Origin: JAWKNZ01 sp041391425
Lineage (GTDB): Bacteria > Bdellovibrionota_B > Oligoflexia > Oligoflexales > JAWKNZ01
Length of the DNA stretch: 64,000 bases
Direction: 5' to 3'
NCBI GenBank assembly: GCA_041391425.1
Contig: JAWKNZ010000003.1
Coordinates: forward strand, 1 to 64,000
Below the pieces are notes generated by a model. That model did no database searches. It was not told where the DNA came from and saw only the letters and a list, made by a program, of their open reading frames with translations. The stretch's first letter is position 1, and every line of letters begins with the position of its first letter. Both the position numbers and the translations under genes were made by a program. Of this stretch, positions 44,738-54,953 are shown in pieces.

Positions 44738-46825
44738 TTATTTCTTAGCGGAGCTAGAAGATGTTTTGGGCTTATCTGCAGCTACAACGGCACTTACTCC
44801 TACAGGTAGTGTGCGTTTTATAGCAAGATTAACAGGCTTTTGTTTCGCCAATAGACGGACGTAGTCTGTAGTAATGCGTAAAGTTTCTTTTAAATATGCG
44901 TCATTTTTTAAGTCGGGTATGATATTGCCTTTGTCATCTTTTGCAGGAGCAATATCATCATCATCCGCTGTTTCCGCTTCGCTTAGCTCTTTCTCACCTT
45001 TTTCGTTTAAGCTTACTCTGGTGCGTTTTTCTTTGTTCTTTTCATACTCATCAATATTAGCAATAATTTTTTTGAAGTCGGCGTCTTTATCAATCCTTTT
45101 CTTACTTAAATCTTTTAGAGTAGTAATGTAAGGTTTTACACTATTAAACTGTTGGTGTTTTGCCTGCGGGATTTTGTCCCAAGCTAATGCATAATCATAA
45201 TGCTTTTCGCCTATTTCCACGTGGTCTGCAAGAGAGGGAAGGACGATATCTGATTCGACACCTTTTAATTGCGTGCTTCCCCCAGAAGGGCGATAAAATT
45301 TACTAATGGTAACTTTAATGGCTCCTAGTTTAGCGGGTAGGTCACTTAAATTTTGTACGGTGCCTTTGCCAAAGGTATGAGTATCTCCTATGATTAGGCC
45401 TCTACCATAGTCTTGGATTGCTCCAGCAAAAATCTCGCTAGCGCTTGCTGACTGGCGGTCTATCATTACTACGAGTGGTCCATCGTAAAGGGTGGTGCCA
45501 TCTTCGTCTTTAGAAACCAATGGCTCTTTATCAACCCCTTTAATTTGTACTACTGGCCCTTCATTATAAAATAAGCCCGCAATTTTAATCGATTCATCCA
45601 AACTTCCTCCTGGGTTTGATCGCAAGTCGACGATCAAAGCATCGATATTTTTTTTCTTTAGCTTTATGATTTCTTTCTTCATATCTACGCTAGAGCTTCT
45701 AAAATTAACTTTGTGAGCTTGTCTGCCTTCAAAGTCCATATAAAAGGAAGGAAGGTTTAAAACGCCTATTTTATATGTTTTTGGCTTTCCTTTTGGCTCC
45801 TTGGCTTCGATCTCGTAAGTATAAGATTTAGCCGCGCGGTCTTGCAGCTGAATTTTTTCACGAATGATAGAAACAATATATTTTTTTGCAGCACTTCCTT
45901 CTTGACGGACTAGAGATAAGCGGACTTCCGTGCCTCGAGGGCCGCGAATTAATTTTACCACTTCGCGCAAATCCATATCGATAACGTCGACGGGTGCCTC
46001 ATTTCCTTGGGCAACAGCTATGATTTTATCTTCAACTTCAACTTTTCCTGTCTTTGCTGCAGCTCCCCCTGGTACGAGGCTTTGAATGGTGGTAAATCCG
46101 TCTTCGCTACGTAGCACAGCTCCAATGCCCTCGAGGGAAAGTCTGGTGGAGATTCTAAAGTCTTCAAGTTGTTCCGGTGGAAGGTAGTCGGAATGTGGGT
46201 CTAGACTTGATGAGAATGAGTTTAGAAAAATAGCATATAAGTCGTCGCTGGTTAGTTCATTATGTCTTTTGGTGGCTAATTTATAGCGCTTATGGAGCTT
46301 GCTGCGGATTTCTTTATCGGAATCAATTGTGCCTTTTAGTTGCATGTACTGAAATTTAATACGTTTACGCCAGCGATCATTAATCTCTTCACTGGTTGTA
46401 GCCCATTTTAATGTCTTACGGTCTATGACCATGTGCTCATCTTTAGTAAAGTCGAATTTTTGTTCAATGAGTTTTGGTACGATTTTATGGCGTTCTGCAA
46501 AGCGCTTTGAGTAAATATTGATAATTTCATCGATGGCAGAGCAATTGCCTTCGCTTATCATATCATCTATTTTTTTTGCATACTTTTTGTGGAAATTATC
46601 TATATCTGATTTGAGGAAATAAACTTTGCCGGGATCCCAAGCCTTAATAAAGTTTTCTAGAGTTCGTGTGCTTAATTCATCATCAAAGGTGTTGTACGAA
46701 AAGTGAAGGCGAAGGTAGTGGCTAGTTAGCTGTCGAACTTCCCTGCAATCAATTGCATTGGCCGCTTGCGATGTGAAAAATCCAGCGATTCCGATGGCTA
46801 TAAGGTGCTTTGTAAGTTTTGGCAT
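44738..46825 (-). CDS. prc: Tail-specific periplasmic protease Prc
   Basis: A 695-residue protein with a signal peptide ending at ANA. It has the long N-terminal helical domain of Prc (YNTFDDELSTRTLENFIKAWDPGKVYFLKSDID, then FSSSLDPHSDYLPP), a PDZ domain at about 230-310 and an S41 catalytic core. LIVDLRSNPGGSLDES leads to RQSASASEIFAGAIQDYG with the serine near 457, and FGKGTVQNLSDLP carries the lysine. Prc trims or degrades periplasmic proteins from their C-termini and tunes peptidoglycan hydrolases. It is the second S41 peptidase in this window, the other being at 3841-6396. A Lys/Glu-rich C-terminal tail ends in a Ser-rich stretch. Confidence 0.95.
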   Translation of the reverse strand: MPKLTKHLIAIGIAGFFTSQAANAIDCREVRQLTSHYLRLHFSYNTFDDELSTRTLENFIKAWDPGKVYFLKSDIDNFHKKYAKKIDDMISEGNCSAIDEIINIYSKRFAERHKIVPKLIEQKFDFTKDEHMVIDRKTLKWATTSEEINDRWRKRIKFQYMQLKGTIDSDKEIRSKLHKRYKLATKRHNELTSDDLYAIFLNSFSSSLDPHSDYLPPEQLEDFRISTRLSLEGIGAVLRSEDGFTTIQSLVPGGAAAKTGKVEVEDKIIAVAQGNEAPVDVIDMDLREVVKLIRGPRGTEVRLSLVRQEGSAAKKYIVSIIREKIQLQDRAAKSYTYEIEAKEPKGKPKTYKIGVLNLPSFYMDFEGRQAHKVNFRSSSVDMKKEIIKLKKKNIDALIVDLRSNPGGSLDESIKIAGLFYNEGPVVQIKGVDKEPLVSKDEDGTTLYDGPLVVMIDRQSASASEIFAGAIQDYGRGLIIGDTHTFGKGTVQNLSDLPAKLGAIKVTISKFYRPSGGSTQLKGVESDIVLPSLADHVEIGEKHYDYALAWDKIPQAKHQQFNSVKPYITTLKDLSKKRIDKDADFKKIIANIDEYEKNKEKRTRVSLNEKGEKELSEAETADDDDIAPAKDDKGNIIPDLKNDAYLKETLRITTDYVRLLAKQKPVNLAIKRTLPVGVSAVVAADKPKTSSSSAKK

Positions 46826-47369
46826 CTTTCTAAATTCCTATTTCGTTGATTTACTTGAGCTTCTTCCCAAGAGTTATAGTGAGGGCATTATTTTTATTTC
46901 ACATTCACACAATGATTCTATCTTACTATATTATAACCTCGGAACCGAAGTTTTTTTCCGATTAAGTAGGTAAAGTATGGGCTGTAAATGCTGTTGATTT
47001 TAGAATTTTCCTTGGTAAGTATTTTTTGTTTTTTCTAAGAGAAAAATTTTTATTATTTTTGAATAAATTGTACATCTAGACCCTTTTCTATAACTTGGGT
47101 TGGTTGATTCTCAATTTATAGAACTTTTTTCTTAAAGTTTGATGAGTTTTATGCTTTTCTCAAGCCAAAATGTCGCAGTTGGTGCGCCTATAATTTGCAT
47201 TATGAATTATTAAACTTACTTTTCTGTTAGTAGATTTTTCTAAAAAAATATCTATAAATTCCGATGTGTTATGAAGAGTGTCCGCCAAATAATAAATAAT
47301 GTTTTGACGGTTGGAAACGTGCGACAGTCGCAAATAATGTAAGCAAAGAATATTAGCTGTGGAGTGCAT
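46826..47369. other. Divergent intergenic region
   Basis: A 544-base AT-rich gap between prc and a plus-strand regulator-like gene. I found no convincing coding sequence or strong palindrome. Both promoters must lie here, but no hexamer pair is good enough to call. Confidence 0.4.
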
Positions 47370-49481
47370 ATGAAACGCACACGTCGGATTTATTGGCTTG
47401 TGAATGAGTTAACTCCTCTGATTAGAGGGCGAGCGATGCTTTTAAATCCGCATGGGTTTGATGTCGAGTTTTTTACATCATTGGCAGAAATCAGGAATGC
47501 CTTAGAGAAAAAAAGAGCCGGTATTGTTTTTATTGCAGATGACTCTACTGAATATGACAACGATCTTACCATCAAATCTATAGCAAAGATGCTCGAACTA
47601 AAAGGGGCGCGATTAATCTTAACGATGCAAAATAAATTTCCATCTAATCTATCATTGGCTGCAGCATGTAATTTTCGCGATATGATCCCTCTTAATTTAC
47701 CGGATGATTATTGGATAAAAAGGGTAACTTACTCGTGCGCAAGCAAAGCTGAGCCATATATTCAGCCCTCGGCTCAAGTGTCGATGAATAATATTTCTGC
47801 ATTGACTTTGCCATGTCGAATTATTTGGATGAGTGATACGAGAATTAGGCTGGAATGCCGTTTACGTCCACCAGTTGGTGCAAAATTGAAGTTGGGGGGC
47901 GCTATTGCAGAAGAATTGGGTGTTGCTCATTTAAACCTTACCGTGCAGTCTTGCGAAAGAAGCCATCTACATTACCGTTTTTCAGATGCGATTATGGCTC
48001 ACTGGAAAATACCCAAAGAAGCTGAAGCTAGATATCAATCGATTATTTGGAAGTTGCGAGCGGAAAATTCAGGTCCTTGCTATCGAGCTTTTATTGCCGC
48101 AAAGTCAGCGAATTTAAGAAATGCATTATTTAAGAACCTTGCGCGTGAGGAAGATTTTATAATTAGTTCGGCACTACAAATCCAATCGATGGTGATGGAG
48201 CCAAAATATTTTACTCCTGATATTGTTTTTGTCGAAGATGCATTGACCATGGGTTCTCATAGTGAGCGTTTTGCATCTATGTTGGGCAATCTTTCTCCAA
48301 AAGTTGCCGTTGTGATTATTGGTAGTAATGTCAATCGAGATGAGCTTAGAGCTCGTCACTCAAATTATCGATTACTCTTTTTAAAAAACATGCCTGGTAA
48401 TTTTGATAAATCAGTACTACAAAGGGTTTTGCCGTCATTAAGTAGAGGGGCTCCGGATGTTGATATTGGAGCAACGCATTTTCCAGATTTGGATGTACTG
48501 TCTTTTGGTCAACTGCAAATTCCAGCAAGGCTTACACAAATCCATCCAAAGGTTGTCTCTGTCAAGATTCCTTTTGATATTGGCTGTTTTGGAATGATAA
48601 AGCTTTTATCGCCGGTTATGAAAAAAGTTCTTGGTAGGGATCCTTGGGTAAAGATTACGGCGACTACAAAAACCTATCAAGAGGAGTCTGCACCATTTAT
48701 CTTTGATTCGGAAGGGTTTTTGGCAGATGTTGATGCGAATGACCTGGGACGAATGGCAAAAGAAATTACAAATATTGTTCAATCGCATTTTGCTAAATTT
48801 ATAAGTAATGATAAGAGTTCTTTATTATTCGAAGAGCCTTCTACACGAACCCCAGAACTAGGAAGTTTAAAGAGTTCATTTACTCAAGCTTCTTCTCGAT
48901 ATGGGTATGCAAACTATGCGAAAAAAGAAGTGCCTTTAAAAAATATTCAAGTGAAGCAAAATACAAATATAGCTTCTCTAGATCAGCCAGAAAATGTAAA
49001 GCCTCCTGCCTTTTCTTATGATTTAAATGCATTTGACCTAGAAATTAAAGAGATAGATCTTAGTGAAGATGAATTAGCTTCAATTCATGATTTAGAAATT
49101 GTTAATGATGGTCGAATTGAAGAAAACAACCTGCGCGAAGTTAAGATTGATCGTGGTGATTATCAAGAATTTGGTGATAAAGCTAAAGACATCGTGCAAG
49201 GGGTTTATGATGGTATTAAGTCAAAGTCATTTAGGCGGGTGATATTTGCAGTTGCATTTATGGCATTTATGATTGCAATGATTTTAGGTGTAGTATATTC
49301 ATTGAGCAGCCGTTATGATCATGGTGGAAAGGTCTTTACTGACTCTTTATATCAGTTTGCCCCTCATTTACAAAAAGGTAGTGGCAATGACAATTCTAAT
49401 TCTGGTGGAGACACTGGTAGAAAACTTGAAAGAAAAGCACCTACGCCGTTTTTCCGTCCGCAAAATTCTAAAGATCGATAA
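47370..49481 (+). CDS. Membrane-anchored protein with two receiver-like and two PilZ-like modules
   Basis: The first about 120 residues fold like a response-regulator receiver (IYWLVNELTPLIRGRAMLL, GIVFIADDST, then ARLILTM) without a clear phospho-acceptor pattern. A beta-rich segment (about 140-215, LPCRIIWMSDTRIRLECRLRPPVGAKLKL) resembles a PilZ barrel. A second receiver-like module follows at about 230-350 (YRAFIAAKSANLRNALFKNL, PDIVFVEDA, AVVIIG), then another beta-rich segment. Near 625-648 there is one clear membrane helix (VIFAVAFMAFMIAMILGVVYSL) and then a disordered tail. The assignments are structural guesses from pattern. ATG at 47370 follows TGGAGTGC. Confidence 0.55.
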   Translation: MKRTRRIYWLVNELTPLIRGRAMLLNPHGFDVEFFTSLAEIRNALEKKRAGIVFIADDSTEYDNDLTIKSIAKMLELKGARLILTMQNKFPSNLSLAAACNFRDMIPLNLPDDYWIKRVTYSCASKAEPYIQPSAQVSMNNISALTLPCRIIWMSDTRIRLECRLRPPVGAKLKLGGAIAEELGVAHLNLTVQSCERSHLHYRFSDAIMAHWKIPKEAEARYQSIIWKLRAENSGPCYRAFIAAKSANLRNALFKNLAREEDFIISSALQIQSMVMEPKYFTPDIVFVEDALTMGSHSERFASMLGNLSPKVAVVIIGSNVNRDELRARHSNYRLLFLKNMPGNFDKSVLQRVLPSLSRGAPDVDIGATHFPDLDVLSFGQLQIPARLTQIHPKVVSVKIPFDIGCFGMIKLLSPVMKKVLGRDPWVKITATTKTYQEESAPFIFDSEGFLADVDANDLGRMAKEITNIVQSHFAKFISNDKSSLLFEEPSTRTPELGSLKSSFTQASSRYGYANYAKKEVPLKNIQVKQNTNIASLDQPENVKPPAFSYDLNAFDLEIKEIDLSEDELASIHDLEIVNDGRIEENNLREVKIDRGDYQEFGDKAKDIVQGVYDGIKSKSFRRVIFAVAFMAFMIAMILGVVYSLSSRYDHGGKVFTDSLYQFAPHLQKGSGNDNSNSGGDTGRKLERKAPTPFFRPQNSKDR

Positions 49482-49672
49482 AATGTAAAGAAATTGAAGC
49501 TTGGTATTGAATATATTAGCTACGTACTTTAAAAGTTTTAGTTGAGGTTTTTTGAAGAAAATAAGTAAATGCTCAGGAAATGAGAAGCAAATCAAAAAGT
49601 ACGAGAGCTATGCAAATGCATCACTCCCGTATTAATTTGAAGAGGCTTTTATTTAATGTGAGGTGCTGTTTA

Positions 49673-50608
49673 TTACTGGCTCACACAACGGTTTAAACCT
49701 TCATGATAGATTGGCTTGTCATCAGGACAAGGCTTACAAACGGGTGACACCTCGGTTGTATCTAGCCAAGGCTTATCTTTCGGGCACTGCTGTATGCTAA
49801 CATCAATGTTACTTGAATTTTCAGAATCGTCCGTATCTTTTTGTACCAATTCGAGCAAATATGGATTGCCACCATTTAATGCCATAGTTTGCTGCGCAAT
49901 TGGAGTGAAGCTATTACCGGAAGATGTTTCTATACTTCTTTCGAATGCATGATCGCTACCATCAATTACTGCATTTATAGATATTTTTGAACAAGATATT
50001 TTTTGTATTGGATTTGGAAGCTTCAGCCTTTCTTGAAGGTCGGTTGCTTTAAGGTCTTTATCGAACTTTAAATTGTTCATCGAAAGGTCGCCAATGGGCG
50101 CGTCGCAGGTGAGGGTACCGCTTGCTTTTTCTACTTTTTTGGTCGTGTCTGGCAGTTTGACTGCGACTTTTAGAGAGAAATATTTTGAAGATTCATAGGT
50201 AGCCTTCATGTCTACGGTTGCAACCAGTAGATTTTCTTCATTTTGTGAGATTGCAAATTCTTCACTGGACACCCATAAAATTCCGTGTTCACTGGTATAA
50301 ACAATATCATCGGGTAGGTCGGTGCCGCGTACGACTACGGAACAACCTCCGAGGTCTTTTTTCAACTTTTTATGGCGGAAGACAATTTCTTGGCGTGGAA
50401 CGATGGCTTGGCCCTCTGCTTCTACACAGCCCGTTAGGTGATAAGTGAAGTTTTCAGCTCCCCATTCGCTCATAGAACCTACTGTTACAGTTAAAGTTGG
50501 CATTTTTCCAAGAGTTCTTTGTGGCCTGCGTTTGGGCCTGCAGCTTAGTATGGTCATTAGGGATAAAATACTTATTATTCCTATTGTTACCGGTTTTCCT
50601 TTCAACAT
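49673..50608 (-). CDS. Lipoprotein, beta-rich, unknown function
   Basis: The ATG at 50608 follows GGAGGCGACC, a strong site, and gives a signal peptide with lipobox MTILSC. The mature protein of about 290 residues is beta-rich and ends in a cysteine-containing segment (QQCPKDKPWLDTTEVSPVCKPCPDDKPIYHEGLNRCVSQ), resembling small cysteine-rich end domains of secreted proteins. No family is recognised. Confidence 0.65.
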   Translation of the reverse strand: MLKGKPVTIGIISILSLMTILSCRPKRRPQRTLGKMPTLTVTVGSMSEWGAENFTYHLTGCVEAEGQAIVPRQEIVFRHKKLKKDLGGCSVVVRGTDLPDDIVYTSEHGILWVSSEEFAISQNEENLLVATVDMKATYESSKYFSLKVAVKLPDTTKKVEKASGTLTCDAPIGDLSMNNLKFDKDLKATDLQERLKLPNPIQKISCSKISINAVIDGSDHAFERSIETSSGNSFTPIAQQTMALNGGNPYLLELVQKDTDDSENSSNIDVSIQQCPKDKPWLDTTEVSPVCKPCPDDKPIYHEGLNRCVSQ

Positions 50609-50884
50609 GGTCGCCTCCAAAATCCGCATTCAACCTTATAGCTTAGCTTTCGCTACTATAGGGATATGCTCGAATTATGCCAATTTTACATGAAATCTTT
50701 TTTAAATAGTCTATTTAAAATATATGTAAAATCGGATAATTAGTCTATTGTCGGTGACTTGTAAGGCGCGAAATGTCAGAATGGCTTGACGTTACTGTCA
50801 ATAAAATGATCAATTGGAGATTGATTTAACATTTGCTGGTTTCAGCTTTGAGGGTCGCATAACGGACGGAAAAACGGGAAAATC

Positions 50885-51349
50885 ATGACTAATGTGGGTG
50901 AATTCGACTGGTTTTGGGCGGAGTTTGACAAGTTTCTTTCTCAGAAGCAATTAAAGCAAACTCAGCAAAGGAAGTTGATTATAGATTATTTTTTACAAGC
51001 GAATCGGCATATTGATGCCGATGAGCTGCACGAAATCGTAAAAGGGAAGGGTCATAATATTGGCTTGGCTACGATTTATCGGACCTTAAACTTGTTAAAA
51101 GATTCTGGGTTGGTTGAGCAGCGGACATTTGCAGAAGGAAGGTCTGTGTTTGAGGTCTCAAACCCTAACTCTCATCATGATCATTTGATTTGTCAAGATT
51201 GTGGCAAGATTTTTGAATTTGAAAATGAAAAGATCGAAGAAATTCAATTGAAGATTGCAGAACAGTTGAACTTTTCTTTGACTGATCACCGTCTAGAGCT
51301 CTTTGGCAAATGCCAAAGAAAGGATTGTACCTACCGTAATAAGGTTTGA
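50885..51349 (+). CDS. fur: Fur-family metalloregulator
   Basis: A 154-residue Fur-type repressor: the DNA-binding wing-helix region (QTQQRKLIIDYFLQANRHIDADELHEIVKGKGHNIGLATIYRTLNLLKDSGLV), then HHDHLICQDCGKIFEFEN with the conserved HHDH metal site and CxxC, and a second cysteine pair CQRKDC at the end that holds the structural zinc. Fur represses iron uptake genes when loaded with iron; Zur or PerR specificity cannot be excluded from sequence alone. Confidence 0.92.
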   Translation: MTNVGEFDWFWAEFDKFLSQKQLKQTQQRKLIIDYFLQANRHIDADELHEIVKGKGHNIGLATIYRTLNLLKDSGLVEQRTFAEGRSVFEVSNPNSHHDHLICQDCGKIFEFENEKIEEIQLKIAEQLNFSLTDHRLELFGKCQRKDCTYRNKV

Positions 51350-51356
51350 TTTTTGT

Positions 51357-51683
51357 ATGTCAAATATTGAAATTACCAAGATAGATTGGAAAAAAATCTC
51401 GGTACAGCTTGGCAGTTTATTATGTTCTGAACTGAATATTGATATCGGTAATGTTGAGAATGTGAAACTTTTTGTTGCTGAATTAATGAGTGAGGAAGAG
51501 CGCATGCAATCTATGCACGCTATTCGCTCAAGTTTGCGAACGCTTGAAAGTGCTGTTGCTAATATACAGGAAGGTTATCATTTTGACGATGATGTAGCTG
51601 ATCTAAAGGTTAAGGCCATCGAAGGAGCAGTTGATAGCTTAAAACCTTACATGAAGATTCTTGAGAGTTTTTTAGCTATTTGA
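51357..51683 (+). CDS. Small helical protein next to fur, unknown function
   Basis: Starting at the ATG at 51357 the protein has 108 residues, mostly acidic and helical (VENVKLFVAELMSEEERMQSMHAIRSSLRTLESAVANIQ), with no signal peptide. It begins seven bases after the fur stop and AAGG precedes it, so it is probably co-transcribed and may be functionally linked. An extended frame from 51303 overlaps fur and is unlikely. Confidence 0.6.
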   Translation: MSNIEITKIDWKKISVQLGSLLCSELNIDIGNVENVKLFVAELMSEEERMQSMHAIRSSLRTLESAVANIQEGYHFDDDVADLKVKAIEGAVDSLKPYMKILESFLAI

Positions 51684-51728
51684 AAAGTATATTTCTAATC
51701 TTTAGTTATAATCATTTGTATTTTGCTA

Positions 51729-51913
51729 CTAGGGCGTGTTGACGTTTCATTTCCTACTACGAGCCAAACCCTTGAGTCACAACGTTGTCAGGGTTTCAAA
51801 AATTATCCTCAATGTACATTTAGTACACCTCCGGTAATTTTTGAAACCCTTCCTAGCTGCGACTTTCAAGTATTTGTCTCTCGCTACGAAAATGAAACGT
51901 CAACACGCCCTAG
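51729..51913. repeat. Palindromic repeat, type 3
   Basis: A 185-base element with perfect 24-base terminal inverted repeats (51729-51752 and 51890-51913, starting CTAGGGCGTGTTGACG). A second, inner pair of arms (AGGGTTTCAAAAATTATC against GGTAATTTTTGAAACCCT) surrounds an apex whose complement reads GTGTACTAAATGTACATTGA, similar in layout to the cores of types 1 and 2. No ORF of its own. The right end provides the TAG stop of the neighbouring peptide-binding protein gene. Confidence 0.85.
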
Positions 51914-53496
51914 AAGTTTGTGGTTATAAAGTTTCGAAACCAGTCTGGATTTTCCCAGTTGACCGATAGCTTTTTATTTGGATTTATATTGAGACAAGCG
52001 CTGTGATGGAGAAGAGCAGTAATCAACTTTGAGTCTTCAATATGAGTTTTGATTTTTTTTAATAAAGCAGTGTCTTTTTTGCCATTAGATAACTTAATAG
52101 CATAGTCTTCCAGTAAGTGGTCTAATTTGCCTGTGGTAAATTGGTATGGAAAGTTTAATTGGGATTTGCTGTGAAAGTTGCTCATAAAGTTTAATTCTGG
52201 CCAAGGTATCATTGCTATATAAATAATGCCATCCACTTGGGTGAATATGTTATTTTTTATAGTGACAAAGTTCAATTCAATACCTAATGAGTAAAAGATA
52301 TCACCGATAATTTTTTCTAAAAGAAAAAGTTGTGGGCCTAGTCGCCCGATATTGATGACTAAGGATACCCCTTTATTGTTGATTCTTATCCCTTTTTTAT
52401 TCTTTTTAGTGAAGCCTGATTGGTCTAGCATTTGATTATAGAGTTTTAAATGCTCCTCATCTTCGAATACCGTATTCTTTTTACTAATAGAACCATCTAA
52501 TACAATCGGACTAGAAACGACACGGCCATAATATCCTGCACCAGAACGCAAGAGCGTATCTTTGGGAAACATAGAATAAATTGCATCTTTTAATTTTTGG
52601 TTAGCAATAATATGAGATTTTGGATTCCAGCTAATTAAGGTCATTGCTGGGAGAAATATAGTATTTTCGCATTTGTTTTTTATATCAGGTGAGCGGTTTG
52701 GTAGTTTTGAAGATAGATTGGATGCTGTTTCAAATTCCATTACCATCTCTGCTGTGTTTTTTTCTTTAGTATGTACTTTGGTTTCAATGGCTAGGGTTGC
52801 TTTAGTTGCTTTGTATTTTTTTGAGGGCAGTAGTAAGAGTTGGGAAGGTGTTTTTTTGATTTTATAGATTCCTGCACATTCGTACTGTAACAAATTTTTT
52901 GTTTTGAGGGAAATTTGACGCCACAAAGGCACTTCACTGATGATATAAGGGCCATATTTTATTTCTTTTGACCATTTGATGGAAATTTCGGAAGTAGTCG
53001 TTGTGATTGTAAACGGATTTTCTTTAAACGAAATTCCAGTTTTTTTCATGAGGATATCTTCTAGGTTCTTTTTAAAAAATAAGGCGATGTCGTTAGTATT
53101 TACTTCTTGATCATTCCACCAGTAGATTCCAGTTCTTAATTTAAAATGCCATGTATCGGTATTGTTATGAGAAGAGGTGGTGACGCTTTTAAATATGAGA
53201 GGTTCAAAACTATCATTTTGTGCATTGAAGCGTACTAATGGTGGACAGGCTAGTCTTCCTATAATTGGGTTGGACCCAAGCAAAAGAGGTGGAACCTTAT
53301 CAGGTAGCTGATCATAAGGCCAACCTGTGATTAAAATAGTGTTCGAGGATTTCGTGTCAGCAGCATATATATCTATAGGAAATATGAAATTGAACATGAC
53401 GAAACAGGCTATAATACTGATGGATCGAAAGCCGGCCTTTTTTTCGTTAATTATAAAGGTATCAGAGCAACTTAATTGTTTTTTTACAAATCGCAC
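51910..53496 (-). CDS. Extracellular solute-binding protein, family 5 (peptide-binding type)
   Basis: A 528-residue exported protein with a hydrophobic segment at about 23-42 ending near IYAAD. TWHFKLRTGIYWWNDQEVNTNDIALFFK at about 115-142 is the characteristic W.F.LR.G..W.DG..V.A.DV.F region of family 5 (OppA/DppA-like) binding proteins; in this copy some canonical residues differ. Such proteins usually deliver peptides to an ABC importer, but no permease genes are next to it, so the partner is elsewhere or the protein has another job. Its TAG stop lies in the type 3 palindromic repeat, so the native C-terminus may have been changed by insertion. Confidence 0.75.
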   Translation of the reverse strand: MRFVKKQLSCSDTFIINEKKAGFRSISIIACFVMFNFIFPIDIYAADTKSSNTILITGWPYDQLPDKVPPLLLGSNPIIGRLACPPLVRFNAQNDSFEPLIFKSVTTSSHNNTDTWHFKLRTGIYWWNDQEVNTNDIALFFKKNLEDILMKKTGISFKENPFTITTTTSEISIKWSKEIKYGPYIISEVPLWRQISLKTKNLLQYECAGIYKIKKTPSQLLLLPSKKYKATKATLAIETKVHTKEKNTAEMVMEFETASNLSSKLPNRSPDIKNKCENTIFLPAMTLISWNPKSHIIANQKLKDAIYSMFPKDTLLRSGAGYYGRVVSSPIVLDGSISKKNTVFEDEEHLKLYNQMLDQSGFTKKNKKGIRINNKGVSLVINIGRLGPQLFLLEKIIGDIFYSLGIELNFVTIKNNIFTQVDGIIYIAMIPWPELNFMSNFHSKSQLNFPYQFTTGKLDHLLEDYAIKLSNGKKDTALLKKIKTHIEDSKLITALLHHSACLNINPNKKLSVNWENPDWFRNFITTNF

Positions 53497-53540
53497 GTTG
53501 AGTCATCCTAATATTGGTAGTGGTTAAAGTGAGTTAGCTG

Positions 53541-54953
53541 CTATGGAGTTGTTGCCTTTATCATAGACTTTCTTTTAAGTCTGAGCCCTCCTTCAGTTCC
53601 AGAGCAGGCGGCTAAAATGGGGAGGTATCCTTCTAAGGTCTGTTTGGATTTTTGTTCGTTTGTGTTGAGCCTTGACCCTTGTGGTATGGTTACTTTAACC
53701 TTTATTCGCCTGCTCAGGCCACGGGTGTCGAAGTGAAATGTAATAGCCTCTGCTTCTTTATCATGTTGTATAAGGCTAATGGGTTTCAACGTGATTTTTT
53801 TATCTTCAATTGGGCAAGGTACGGATCGCCCCCAAATGGTGTAACTAGCTTCTGCAAGCGTATGGTCTATTGTTCTTTGCAGCTCCTTTCTAAACTCAGG
53901 ATTACCCAAGTCAAGTTGGTTGCGTATTCTGGTCTGGATGGTTTCTAGCCTGGCCATTTGATCGCTTTTTTGCCTCAAAGCCAGTAGTTTATTAAAAGCC
54001 TCTTCTCCTAGTTGTCGCTTATTTGCAATAAGCTCTATACTGCCATTGATTTCTGGTCCCCAAGTGGGAGTATCTAAGACAGAAATTTGTATAGTGCCTC
54101 CCAAGTTTTGTTGATTAAAGCTGTGTGTATCATTGTAAAGAGGGGTTGCTACGTTTTGTGAAAAAACTGCATCAATTGGCCAAGCTTCTAAAGCATAATA
54201 ATTAGAATTGAGTCTTTCGAAAGCGTTTTGAACTGCCTTTTTTACAATATCACTATCTAAAGTTTTAAATTCGTATTGAGGAAAAAAAATTGGATTGCTG
54301 TTTTTTAGGAGAACCAAACTGCTTAGTATTATATTTTTTGTTTGGGTGGGCAAGTTTATTTCGTTTATGGGAATATCCACCAATGTTAATAAAATCGCCA
54401 GTTTTGATGCTAGTAGGTTTATTGATTCCATATCTTTAGGCAATTTTGATATCAGAGACGAGTAAATCTCATTTTTCTTGGTATCAAAAATGTTTGAAAC
54501 TTCTTCAATGAGACCTTCAGGTGGTTTATTTTCTATAGTGTGAGCAATGGCAGATATCATGTTTTGTAGAGAAGCATAACGTACTTTGCCTTGACAGGAG
54601 CTAAAGCTTTGAGGGTTTATCTCAATATCTACTTTGTTATCTTTAATGCCTGCAATAGTATCAAGCATTAAACGACTGAAGCTTGATGTAAAACTTGATT
54701 CTTCAAATACAGTATATGGATTAAACTGTGAGGATGGATGGTATTGTAGGTTTTGATTTACTGTACTTTTGTTACAACCCCAGGCAATGATGAAATAGCC
54801 GGTTTTCACACTAAAGTCTATTACTGGGAATTCCGCCTCGCTTTTGTGCTCTCCACTTTGCACTTGGTTTGCTTCTGTGGAGCTAGGTTTGCATGCTTGA
54901 ATTGAGCATGATAGCAATAAAAATGTGGCTAATATTTTATAGAATCTATCCAT
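53541..54953 (-). CDS. Lipoprotein, unknown function
   Basis: Starting at the ATG at 54953, the protein has a signal peptide with lipobox SIQAC and about 450 further residues of mixed helix and strand with no recognised family. The longer frame up to 55094 adds an unlikely N-terminus. An upstream in-frame ATG at 54971 is possible. It lies upstream of the family 5 binding protein on the same strand with a short gap, so the two may form a transcript and could work together. Confidence 0.65.
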   Translation of the reverse strand: MDRFYKILATFLLLSCSIQACKPSSTEANQVQSGEHKSEAEFPVIDFSVKTGYFIIAWGCNKSTVNQNLQYHPSSQFNPYTVFEESSFTSSFSRLMLDTIAGIKDNKVDIEINPQSFSSCQGKVRYASLQNMISAIAHTIENKPPEGLIEEVSNIFDTKKNEIYSSLISKLPKDMESINLLASKLAILLTLVDIPINEINLPTQTKNIILSSLVLLKNSNPIFFPQYEFKTLDSDIVKKAVQNAFERLNSNYYALEAWPIDAVFSQNVATPLYNDTHSFNQQNLGGTIQISVLDTPTWGPEINGSIELIANKRQLGEEAFNKLLALRQKSDQMARLETIQTRIRNQLDLGNPEFRKELQRTIDHTLAEASYTIWGRSVPCPIEDKKITLKPISLIQHDKEAEAITFHFDTRGLSRRIKVKVTIPQGSRLNTNEQKSKQTLEGYLPILAACSGTEGGLRLKRKSMIKATTP

